From JANMZO01 sp963763135 (GTDB lineage: Bacteria; Actinomycetota; Acidimicrobiia; Acidimicrobiales; JANYDT01), in contig CAVXNJ010000001.1 in NCBI GenBank assembly GCA_963763135.1, positions 434,001-498,000 on the forward strand: a stretch of 64,000 nt of DNA, in the 5' to 3' direction. Position 1 is the stretch's first letter, and the number at the start of each line of letters is the position of its first letter. Shown here piece by piece: positions 27,811-36,755 of this stretch. Both the position numbers and the translations under genes were made by a program. A model generated the notes under the pieces. It had not been told where the DNA came from and did no database searches. It was given only the letters and a program-made list of their open reading frames with translations.

Positions 27811-30483
27811 CCGCGCACCAGCCGTTTGAGTTTGCGGAGCGCCCGCTTGAACTGCCCGATCATCGTCGTTGGCGGCGGGGTAGCCGTTAGCACGGCGAAT
27901 TTGGTTTGGACATCATTGAGCACTGCAGCGGTTTCATTTCGTGTGTGGACGGCGGTATCGCGTTCGATGCGGATCGCGGCGAGCGACTCTTCGAGTTCCC
28001 GTTCGCGTCGGGACAGGCGTGTGCGGTCGGTCGTTGCGCTGCCCACCACCGGTGTGCCCGGAGCGAACGGTCCCCACTGACCGGTGCGGTTCGCGCCTTC
28101 GACCACCACACCTCGACGGGCCCGCGCCGCCCGCCACGGGCCGGGTTCACGGAGCATCGTCGCTAGCGGCGTGACCACCTTCGACCAACGGAACTGTTCA
28201 GCAAGCGCAAGGGAATTGGCTTTCGCTTCGACCCGGAAGGCATCGTCGGTCAGCAGCTGTTCCATCGCGGCGGCGAGCGCGGGAACCGAGTTCGGTTCGA
28301 CGACCAGGCCGGCGCGCCTTTCGGTCACGAGTTCGCTCAACACGTCGCCCGACGTGGAGAGAGTCGGCAGCCCCGACCAGAAGTGGTCGAGCATTCGGGT
28401 GCGAAACGCGAGGCGGGCCTCGGCCAGATCCTTGGCCGCCACCACACCGATGTCAGCCTCGAGCAGGAACGCGCCCCGTTCGTCGTAGGGGACCCACGGG
28501 CCGAGCACCACGAGCCCACGCTCGATGAGGCCGAGCTCGTTGCAGCGGTCGATGAGCCGACGGGTCGAGGCCATCTGGGGCACCCCCCGACCTTCGAGCT
28601 CGAGACCCATGAAGAAGAGCCGGGCTTCGGGAACCTTCTTCTGGACCTGAACGAACGCCTCGACGGTGCCGAGCGGATCGAACCAGTCCCACGTGCCACC
28701 GCCCCACAGCACCACCTTGCTCTCGGCGGTGATCGACGGGTACCGCCCACCTTTCAGCACCGGTGCGGCCAAAGGGCGCGGAGCGACGTCCGGAACACCG
28801 AAGGGGACCACATCAATAAGCGCGCGTAACGTTGGGTGCTGTTCGTGCGCAGCCTTGTCGAGGCGACCCCGACTCGCGAGAAGCCCGCTCCAGAAGTCGC
28901 GTTGACGCTCCGACGCGGCAGAGGAAGAAGTCACCGACGTCAGCAAGCTCGTTGAGCGTGGCGATCTCGTGATCCTTCTGCTCATCGGCCGCCGAGCGTT
29001 CCATCGAATCGTACTGTTCAAGGCTTCCGAAGACCCAGGGGTCGTAGAGGTCGACGACGACGAGCGCTCGCGTACTGGCGAGAAAGTCGTACCGCTTGAG
29101 GTCGAACCCGAACACGAGGACAGCGTCGGCGGTGTCGACGAGTGCCTGCAGTTCATCGGCGGTCGAGAACTCGCGCACATCGACCGCGGGGTGGGTCCGT
29201 CCAACCGGCGTGGGCGAGGCCAGGGTGACCCGCACATGTTGGCCGAGGGCACACGCCAGCTCCCAGGAGCGGATTGCGGTGCCCGCCATCCGCTCCCCGA
29301 TCACGTCGGAGCTCGAAAGCACGACGAAATGCGAGACGGGGTTGTTCGCGAACAACTCGCCGATGTTGAACAGCCGAGCGACATCACCCATGGATTCGAC
29401 ATAGGGCGCAGAGTCGTTGCCGAGCGGTACAAAGGGATCACCGAACGTCGCGAACACTGTTGCGTCGGGCACCTGGCGCATTTCCTGGATCGAGCGTCGG
29501 AGCAGCATCAGCTCAGGGAGATCTTCCACGACGTCGTTGATCGCGTGCATCCGCGAATTTCCGAGCCGATGAACGGTTTCCATCTCGTCGGCTCCGAAGC
29601 CCACGTTGAATTCCGATCGGGCCGAGCGGGCGTCGTGTGACGCACGAACGGCGGCCAGCAGAAGCGCTGACGACAGAAGCTTGGGAAGGTTGGCGTCGTC
29701 GGCGTTCTTGATGATCGTTCGTAGTGCGTTGCGTTCGAACAGCACCATCTTCTCGTGGACCTGAAATCGGGAGGAGGTTCCGTGATGACGGTGGAAGCTA
29801 CGGGCGTTGGCGGCCAGGCGGGTGCGGTATCCGCACACCTGCAGCCGCCACCCGAAGTCGACGTCTTCGAAGTACGCGAAAAAGGCCGGGTCGAATCCGC
29901 CGATCCGCAGGAACACTTCGCGCTGGATCAGCATCGACCCGCCGCACGCGAACGGCAGGATGGCTCCGTCGACGATGCGAGCGTCGGCGATCGGAACGTC
30001 GTGGCTCGGCTGGCGGCCGAAGCCGTAGAAGTTGATTCCGGCGTCACCGAAATCGAGATGCGTACCCTCCCAATTCAAGATGGTGCCGGCAACACACACC
30101 ACTCCGGTACTCGGGTCGTAGTGGGAGACCAGACCCCGAAGCCAGTTGCGGTCGACCCGCATATCGTTGTTAAGCAACACGACCACCTCACCGGTGGCAT
30201 GCTCGGCAGCCAGATTCACGGCCGGAGAGAACCCGAGGTTGCTGTCTTGCGGGAGCACTTTGACCCACGGGTACGTGGCGGCCAACAGTTCCCGACTACC
30301 GTCGTGGGAGTCGTTGTCGACACAGAGCACTTCGAGAAAATCCGTCGGCCAGTCGAGGTCGGCGATCGAGTCGAGGCAGGGGCCCAGATGATCCCGACCG
30401 TTGAAGTTCACCAACAACAACGAAACCACGGGCATCGGAACCATTGGCTTCAAAGAAGTTGTCGGAGGCACACCGCTTGTCAC
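27807..30483 (-). CDS. Bifunctional GT2-GT4 glycosyltransferase, split by frame change
   Basis: Starts at GTG 30483. The first frame encodes a GT2 (SLLLVNFNGRDHLGPCLDSI, LCVDNDSHDGS, SNLGFSPAVNLAAEH, LNNDMRVD, FAYFEDVDFGWRLQVCG), a linker, and the beginning of a GT4 (VVVDLYDPWVFGSLEQYDS, LADVGDFFLC). It then diverges and stops at 28813. The next frame carries on exactly there: SERQRDFWSGLLASRG, VPFGVPD, VLWGGGTWDWFDPLGTVEAF, SGDVLSELVTERRAGLVV, and ends in coiled coil plus basic tail at 27807. One extra base near 28917 explains it (LC-A-SERQ). About 890 residues. Such double enzymes next to wzm add two sugars of one repeat unit. Confidence 0.75.
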
Positions 30484-30615
30484 GGCATCAGAGGCTATCG
30501 GCCTATTAAGCGCTTCCCGGGAATAGGTCGATAAACCGAAGTCGAGTCTTCGCCACGACGCGACGGACGTACGACCCCAATTGCCCGCAGAGTTTGCACA
30601 AGGAAGTCCATCTCA

Positions 30616-32361
30616 ATGCCCTCGAAGCCCTCCGTGCCCTCGTTGTCCTCATTGCCCACAATGCCCTCAGGACCGGCCACGTCGCTGCACGGAACACGTC
30701 GTTCAAACCGCAAGGCAGCGTCGGCTCTCGGCTGCGCGCTGGCCCTGGCTGGACTGGTGGCGGTGCCCGCCACCGTTCAGCAATCGGCCAAGGCCCAAAG
30801 CACGGGCGGTTCCGACTACGCGGTTGAGGCATGGGGGGACCCGTGGGACTACAACAACCCCGAAGACCAGATTCTGGTCGAGGGGCAGACCACGGTCGGG
30901 CTCCAGAACGCCCGGGTGGCGAACGGCAAACTCGGTTTCGATGTGTCCGGCGGCTCGTACTTCCACATGATCTGGGGCGGCTACCCCGACACCGCTCCGA
31001 CGAATCGCGACGGCGCCCTCAAACCCATCGACACCGACCGGTTCAACCGGATCGTGATGAAGGTGACGGCATCGGCGTACACCCCGGCCGGGCTCCGCTG
31101 GTACTCCTGTACGCAGCAGAACGGCGGTTGCGAGGGCGGCATGCCGGTAACGCTCGAAGCGGGAACGCACGTATACGACCTCCCGATCAGCAACTCAGCG
31201 GGATCGGCCGCCTGGCAGGGCGGTCGTCCGATCTCGCTTCGGATGATCTTCTCGCCGTACGGGCCGACCCACATCGACGTCGAATGGGTTCGCCTGACCG
31301 GCTCCGGCGACGGGCCGGTCGATGAATGGAACGGTCCGGTTCTTCGCATCGAGGATCCCGATGTCACCGGCGGCAACGATTACGCAACCGTCGCCCGCAA
31401 CGGCGATGCGTGGGACATGGCGTCTGCTGACGACCTGCTCCGCACCGACAATGTGGCCGGCCAGTTCCAAAACGGTGTGTTTGAGGGAACGAACGTAGGA
31501 CCGGTTATCAATGATCCCGGTGTGACTTTCAAAGTTCCTGTTGCGTTCAACGCCGATGACTTCCACCGGGCGACGGTTCATTTCACCTACGACGGTGAAA
31601 TGAATCTCGAAGACAAGGTTGGCGGCGGTCAGAATGCCCGCATCATGTGGCGGATCGCCGGCACACCGCTCACGAAGAACGGCTCGCACAACCAGGTGTC
31701 GCGAGACTTCGTCACCTTCCCCGGCCAGACCTCGTTCACCGTGGATCTGAAGACCAACCCCTCAAGTGACGCGGTCGACCCCCGGTCGGCACCCCGCATC
31801 GGTTGGGCGGGCAACATGATCGAGATGTTCCGCTTCGACCCGAACGAGGACCGCGGCGCGTGGCGTTGGCGGATCGACAACGTGAAGCTGGCCGACGACG
31901 ATGCCGGCGAAACGAACTTCGCGATCAGGTTGCGCGACGCGAACCCCGCCCCGGGAACCCAGGTGAAGCTGTTCGCCGATACCGACAACGTCGGTTACAA
32001 CGGGCAGCAGATCGCGGACAACGTCGACATCTCGGGCGGCAACGCGACGGTCAACTGGACCCCGCCGGCCGGTACAAAAGGCCTGTTCTGGATCTACGCC
32101 GTCACGACCCGCGGTGGGTTCTCCACCCGCACGTACTCGACAGGCCCGGTCCGCATGGGATCGCCCGTCGGTAAGTACACGTTCGGTCCGGCCACCGGGG
32201 GCCCGCAGGGTCAGATCAACTTCGGGGCAAAGCCCGAAGTGGTAGGGGCTCCGACCGGCAACCCGCCGGCGGCACTGGCCCTGACCGCGACGACCAAGAA
32301 GCCGGGCAAGAAGGCACCCGCAGTCAAAGCTCCGACCAAGAAGGTCGCAGCGACGAAGTAG
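30616..32361 (+). CDS. Large secreted beta-rich protein with two repeats and Lys-rich tail
   Basis: 581 residues, ATG 30616 with AAGGAAG upstream. Signal region ends around ATVQQSAKAQ (residue 62). Two halves begin alike: DYAVEAWGDPWDYNNPEDQI (about 68) and DYATVARNGDAWDMASADDL (about 255), each followed by beta-strand-like sequence with RIVMKVTAS / RATVHFTYD and WRI(D/A)NVKL, suggesting carbohydrate-binding jelly-roll folds. Next comes an Ig-like section (ADTDNVGYNGQQIADNVDIS) and a tail ending KKPGKKAPAVKAPTKKVAATK. I do not recognise the family. Placed among export and glycosyltransferase genes, it may bind or organise the surface polymer. Confidence 0.6.
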   Translation: MPSKPSVPSLSSLPTMPSGPATSLHGTRRSNRKAASALGCALALAGLVAVPATVQQSAKAQSTGGSDYAVEAWGDPWDYNNPEDQILVEGQTTVGLQNARVANGKLGFDVSGGSYFHMIWGGYPDTAPTNRDGALKPIDTDRFNRIVMKVTASAYTPAGLRWYSCTQQNGGCEGGMPVTLEAGTHVYDLPISNSAGSAAWQGGRPISLRMIFSPYGPTHIDVEWVRLTGSGDGPVDEWNGPVLRIEDPDVTGGNDYATVARNGDAWDMASADDLLRTDNVAGQFQNGVFEGTNVGPVINDPGVTFKVPVAFNADDFHRATVHFTYDGEMNLEDKVGGGQNARIMWRIAGTPLTKNGSHNQVSRDFVTFPGQTSFTVDLKTNPSSDAVDPRSAPRIGWAGNMIEMFRFDPNEDRGAWRWRIDNVKLADDDAGETNFAIRLRDANPAPGTQVKLFADTDNVGYNGQQIADNVDISGGNATVNWTPPAGTKGLFWIYAVTTRGGFSTRTYSTGPVRMGSPVGKYTFGPATGGPQGQINFGAKPEVVGAPTGNPPAALALTATTKKPGKKAPAVKAPTKKVAATK

Positions 32362-32487
32362 CAGCTGTCCCCTGAGGCCGATTGTGTCCACGTTGTGTCC
32401 ACGTTTGTGGCCCGACACGGGTCGAAACGTGGAACACGAGCGCCACATCGCCGGTTTGTGTGCGGGAGACACCAGTAACCTGGGTGC

Positions 32488-34986
32488 GTGTCCCCGTTGG
32501 CTTCCGTTCGTGCCGTAATCGTCACCTCCACCCGACGGTTCGCCGGATCACGCCGAACGGCCGGAACGTTCGTCAAGCATCACGAGGGCATTCCGGTTGT
32601 GGTCGCCGTCGTCAACGACCGCTATCAGCACTGCGCCCGCGTCGTTGACGACCCGGCGCAGGACACTGGAGGACTCGAATGCGTCGATGTCCGTGCGTTG
32701 GTGGATGCCCAGTTGGGGGCCGGCGAATACGAACGACTCGTCGCCCTGTATCCGGCCGACGAACTGGTGGAGCTGCTTCGACCGGTGGTTGTGCGGAAGG
32801 TTCTCGCCCGGGATGCCTCGCCCGCCGAGGTGGGCGCAACCGTCGTGGTGTCGATACCAGACGATGCCGAGATTGTCGCCCCGCTGTCGGACTTCATCGC
32901 TCTGGCGGGAGCGGGTCTCGCCGTCTCCGTCGTGCGACGAACCGCACTCCCCCGCGACGGTCGGATTCCCGACGAGGTGGACCTGGCCGAACACGGATTC
33001 GTGGATCAGCAGTTCTTCGCGGTCGGACCCGGCGGCGAAGACGTTCTCGATTGGTGGGTTGAGCGGTCGCAGCGTCATCCGTTCGTTGAGCCGGCGCGGC
33101 TCCTCACCCATCGGGTGCCGTGGCTGGATCAGGCGAAGCGCATGTTTCCCGACATGGTCGTGGAAGTGCCGGGGTTGACGAGGTCCTACCTGAACGCCGA
33201 CGAGTCAAGCGCGGGGTCGGCTCCGGTTCTGCGCTTTACCGACTTCGATCCGACGCGCCCGTGGATCGCATCGCCCCTCGCCGGCTCATGGCCGCGAGTA
33301 ACAGTAAGTGCACATATGGACCTCCGGCTAGCGTCCAAGGCCCGAGCTCGGGCTCTGTCTGACGCGGGGCACGATTCGGTTGGAACCGACGGGTCGCCGT
33401 TCGACCATATTGCGTTGGGCTATCCATACGACACTGTTATGCGCGCATTGTATTCTGAGGCGTTGCATGCGGCCGAGCGCAATCGAACACCGTTGCCCCC
33501 GAACCCGTTCGCCGAGCCGGGGTCATTCGTGGCCTGGCTTCGTGAAGACGTTGGCGACGGTTTGAGCAGGTATCTGCGGCACGCCCGCGACCTGACCCCC
33601 GACCTTTCGGCTTCGTTTGGGGGCGACGATGGGGCACTCATGAAATGGGCGCGAACCTCCGGGCCGAAGCGTGGGTTCAGCCCGAGCCTTACGGGGGTGT
33701 TGCCGTCACCAAGAGGTTCCGGGGGCAACCCGCCGGACGCGGCCACCGGAGGGCCGCCGGTACCCATGACGCCCGGTATCAACCTGGTCGGCCTGTTCAA
33801 AGCGGAGATGGGAGTCGGCGAAGCCGCTCGTCTGACCCACCGGGCGGTGCAACGCTCAGCGGTGCCTTGCAGCCTGGTGCTCGATGACGGCACCGCTCAC
33901 CGACAGAACGACCCGTTCGACCTCGGAACGGCCACCGGTTTCCGTCACGACGTGAACGTGGTCGTGGCCAACGCCGATGCCCTCCCATCGGTTGTGGGCC
34001 GCCTCGATCGTGCCGCCGGAGCAGTCCAGTCCGTGTTCGCCGATCTCCCCACGATCGGTCTGTGGTTCTGGGAGACGGAGACGTTTCCGACGACTTACGA
34101 CGCGGCGTTCGGCTTCGTCGATGAGGTGTGGGTGGCGAGTCAACACGTGCGTCGCGCCGTCGCACCGGCCGCAGCCGAGCATGGCGTTGCCGTTCACGTC
34201 ATCCCGCTCGGAGCATCGATTCCTCCGCCGCCGCTCCCACCCGAGGAGGTAGCCGCCCGGGGCTTGGCGATCGGTATCCCGGCTGATCGGTTCTGTTTTC
34301 TGTTCTCGTTCGACCATCGCAGCATCGCAGAACGCAAGAACCCCTGGGGTCTGATCGAGGCGTTTGCGCGGGCGTTTCCGGCACCGTCGCCGACCGGACC
34401 GGTCCTTGTCATCAAGTCCATTTCCGGCGAGGTTGACCTCCTCGGTCGGGAGCGGTTGCGGTGGATGGCCGCGTCACGTCCCGATGTGATCCTGGTTGAG
34501 GGATTCCTGGACCTTCCGGACCGGCAGGCGCTGCTGCAACGATCCAATGCGTACATATCACTTCACCGAGCTGAGGGTTGGGGGCTCACGATGGCCGAAG
34601 CCATGGCCTACGGAATTCCGACGATCGCGACGCGTTACTCCGGCAACCTGGAGTTCATGAACGACCGCAACTCCTGGCTGGTCGATTACTCGATGATTCC
34701 GATCGGCCACGACGTGGCCCACTACGGCGGTATCGGCTCATGGGCCGACCCTGATCTCGATCAGGCGGCACAACTGATGAGGCGGATCATCGACGACACC
34801 GAGGAGCGTGATCGTCGGGCGCACCAGGGTTTGCTCGACGTGCAGGCCATGGCGACCAGCGACGCCGGCGGACGCTTTGTGATCGAACGGCTCCGCGAGG
34901 TCCGTAGAATCGACCTCGACGCCCGCCGTGCGAACATGCGGGCAAGACTTCACCTCAAACGCGATCTTGAACAGGACAGTGTGTGA
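32488..34986 (+). CDS. GT4 glycosyltransferase with long N-terminal domains
   Basis: 832 residues from GTG 32488; TAACCT six bases before it suggests a leaderless message. Residues 1-230 look like a degenerate GT2-type fold (VRAVIVTSTRRFAG). About 300-400 is the helical domain also found at 3318 (FVAWLREDVGDGLSRYLRHARDL ... MKWARTSG). From about 430 is a complete GT4: GINLVGLFKAEMGVGEAARL, GLWFWETETFP, FDHRSIAERKNPWGLIEAFA, SLHRAEGWGLTMAEAMAYG. It serves as the intact model for the broken gene at 3318. Overlaps the coiled-coil gene (TGATG). Confidence 0.75.
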   Translation: MSPLASVRAVIVTSTRRFAGSRRTAGTFVKHHEGIPVVVAVVNDRYQHCARVVDDPAQDTGGLECVDVRALVDAQLGAGEYERLVALYPADELVELLRPVVVRKVLARDASPAEVGATVVVSIPDDAEIVAPLSDFIALAGAGLAVSVVRRTALPRDGRIPDEVDLAEHGFVDQQFFAVGPGGEDVLDWWVERSQRHPFVEPARLLTHRVPWLDQAKRMFPDMVVEVPGLTRSYLNADESSAGSAPVLRFTDFDPTRPWIASPLAGSWPRVTVSAHMDLRLASKARARALSDAGHDSVGTDGSPFDHIALGYPYDTVMRALYSEALHAAERNRTPLPPNPFAEPGSFVAWLREDVGDGLSRYLRHARDLTPDLSASFGGDDGALMKWARTSGPKRGFSPSLTGVLPSPRGSGGNPPDAATGGPPVPMTPGINLVGLFKAEMGVGEAARLTHRAVQRSAVPCSLVLDDGTAHRQNDPFDLGTATGFRHDVNVVVANADALPSVVGRLDRAAGAVQSVFADLPTIGLWFWETETFPTTYDAAFGFVDEVWVASQHVRRAVAPAAAEHGVAVHVIPLGASIPPPPLPPEEVAARGLAIGIPADRFCFLFSFDHRSIAERKNPWGLIEAFARAFPAPSPTGPVLVIKSISGEVDLLGRERLRWMAASRPDVILVEGFLDLPDRQALLQRSNAYISLHRAEGWGLTMAEAMAYGIPTIATRYSGNLEFMNDRNSWLVDYSMIPIGHDVAHYGGIGSWADPDLDQAAQLMRRIIDDTEERDRRAHQGLLDVQAMATSDAGGRFVIERLREVRRIDLDARRANMRARLHLKRDLEQDSV

Positions 34987-35378
34987 TGGCCAAGCAATCG
35001 AGTTCAGTCAAAGCAGTTGCGCAGAAGTTCATCGTGCGAACGATCGCGTCAGAACTTGACCGGCGATCCCGCGCCCTGGAAAAGGCCCTGGCCGACACGA
35101 ACGCGCAGTTGGTTTCGCTCGGATCGGCCCAGCAAACACTAAGTGCACAGATCGAGGCCAACCACGACTACGTGAGTCGGGTCCACGATCATGTGAAGAA
35201 CGTGGAGGCCGCCCACAACCGCCTCGTCGCCCAACACGCGACCACCGTGGCGCGACTCGACACCTCAGGGCCGGAGCACGCCGCCATGAAGCGGGACCTG
35301 GAAGCGGTGGTCGGCGAGTTCGCCGGGCTTCGCGAAGCGGTAGCTCGCGTCGATGCACTCATGGAGCGTCGACCCTAA
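34986..35378 (+). CDS. Small coiled-coil protein coupled to GT4
   Basis: 130 residues from ATG 34986, sharing its A with the stop of the GT4 gene. Basic start (MAKQSSSVKAVAQKFIVRTI), then heptad-like helix through to the end (SELDRRSRALEKALADTNAQ, VEAAHNRLVAQHATTVARL). No signal peptide or membrane span. Coupling suggests a partner or length-setting scaffold for the glycosyltransferase; that is inference. Family not recognised. Confidence 0.6.
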   Translation: MAKQSSSVKAVAQKFIVRTIASELDRRSRALEKALADTNAQLVSLGSAQQTLSAQIEANHDYVSRVHDHVKNVEAAHNRLVAQHATTVARLDTSGPEHAAMKRDLEAVVGEFAGLREAVARVDALMERRP

Positions 35379-35395
35379 CCACACCGATTTCTTGG

Positions 35396-35695
35396 TCACC
35401 GGGGGTCGTTGTCGTCGAGGGTCAGGCGAATCGTCGGGTGGTCGCCTTCGTCGAGGTGTTCGGCTTTGCGCACGGCGGCTTTGAGGGGAACGAGGTACTT
35501 TCCGTCTTTGGGGAAAAGCGACGTTTCCCATTCGGTCCTGCCGATGCGGGCGACAACCGGAATCATGCCCCAGCCGTAGGTCACTCTCGACGACTCCTCG
35601 TGGAGGATCTCCGATTCCGCGTCGGGAACGGTCACGAAATACCAGGGGGCCGGACCCCGCCAGAACCACACTTCGCCTGCGAACTCCAGCTCCAT
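35396..35695 (-). CDS. DUF1905 family protein
   Basis: 99 residues. FAGEVWFWRGPAPWYFVTVP, GWGMIPVVARIGRTEWETSLFP and GKYLVPLKAAVRKAEHLDEGD match the DUF1905 beta-barrel domain, which often occurs alone or fused to YdeI-like proteins. Biochemical role unknown. 28 bases after the corrected end of the TauE-like gene on the same strand. Confidence 0.8.
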   Translation of the reverse strand: MELEFAGEVWFWRGPAPWYFVTVPDAESEILHEESSRVTYGWGMIPVVARIGRTEWETSLFPKDGKYLVPLKAAVRKAEHLDEGDHPTIRLTLDDNDPR

Positions 35696-35723
35696 TCGAT
35701 GGCTCCTCCGCTCGCTGGTACCG

Positions 35724-36549
35724 CTACTTGCTCATCCAGAGCTTGATGGCCACGATCGTGCCGACCACACCGATGATGCCGCGCAGCACGTTTGGTGGAA
35801 TCTTGCGTCCGACGCGGGCGCCGATCTGCAGCGCCCGCTATCGCCCCGATCCCGATGAGGAATGCGGCCAGCCACGCAATACCAGTGCCGGACTTGAACC
35901 AGGGAAAATGGATATATCCCCGAGCGATGAAGACGACGGCCGCGATGCCGTTGACCGTCGCCGCCAGCACGTTCTTCAGGGCGTTGATACGCACGAGTTC
36001 GTCGGAGATCGCCATGCCGAGAACACCAACCAGGATCACGCCCTGGGCCGCCCCGAAATATCCGCCGTAGATCCCGGCGAGGAAGACGCCGACGAACGCG
36101 AGCGGGTTGATGTGGTCGGTCGCGGTGGTGATGCCGGCAGCGGCTGCCGCCGCTCGGCGCGCCTTCACCCGGGCCTGTACCTTCGGTCCCGAGAGGACCA
36201 GCACAACGCCGACCATAACGAGGATCGGGACGACTTCCTTGAACGAACCGGGGAATCTCAGCAACAGAAGTGCCCCGATGATGCTCCCGAGCAGTGAGGC
36301 CGGGACGAATCTGCGGATGCGGCTCTCCTGCCCCTTCAGCTCCCGGCGGAAGCCGTGCACCGCACTGAGTGACCCGGGGAACTGCCCGATGTTGTTGGCG
36401 ATGTTCGCCGTCAGGCGCTCGAACCCCGATCCAACCAGGGCGGGGAACGAAATCAGGCTGCCGGAACCGACGATGGCATTGATGAAGCCTGATGCCACAC
36501 CCGCCCCCACGATTACGACACCCTTCACCAAAGTCACGTCAACGGGCAC
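35724..36549 (-). CDS. TauE/SafE-like permease, frame change near 3' end
   Basis: GTG 36549 start. VVIVGAGVASGFINAIVGSG is the usual first span, with FVGVFLAGIYGGYFGAAQGV as the internal repeat of this sulfite/organosulfonate exporter family, and seven to eight spans in all. The annotated-length frame runs on to 35632 as Arg-rich nonsense (RRPRRTQDSTKRAARHH) and overlaps DUF1905. Dropping one base near 35830 gives AGAQIGARVGRKIPPNVLRG and IIGVVGTIVAIKLWMSK, ending at 35724, the standard family C-terminus. So a single-base insertion is likely. Substrate unknown. Confidence 0.8.
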
Positions 36550-36742
36550 CGGGCGAGTGTATTCGAGGGAGGAACACCCGACCGAGTCGTATCGGTAGTA
36601 GCACCGAGTGGGGCCAAGCCGTCGCCGGGGGGCGCCACAGCGCCCGGGTGGTCAGTGCGTGTGTCGCTCACACCACACCCGGCACGCACACCAACACCGA
36701 GGTGACTTCAGCCCAACATCCACGGCCCGGGGTCCGTGAAGG

Positions 36743-36748
36743 TAGTTT
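36743..36748 (+). promoter_or_regulatory. Possible -10 element for HerA-like gene
   Basis: TAGTTT seven bases before ATG 36756, the same spacing as other leaderless starts here. GAAGG between them could instead act as a weak ribosome site. No clear -35. Confidence 0.3.
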
Positions 36749-36755
36749 GAAGGCC

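Noticed and set aside
1..35378. Complete pel operon
   Set aside because: Only PelF is recognisable; no PelA, PelD, PelE or PelG-like protein is in the window.
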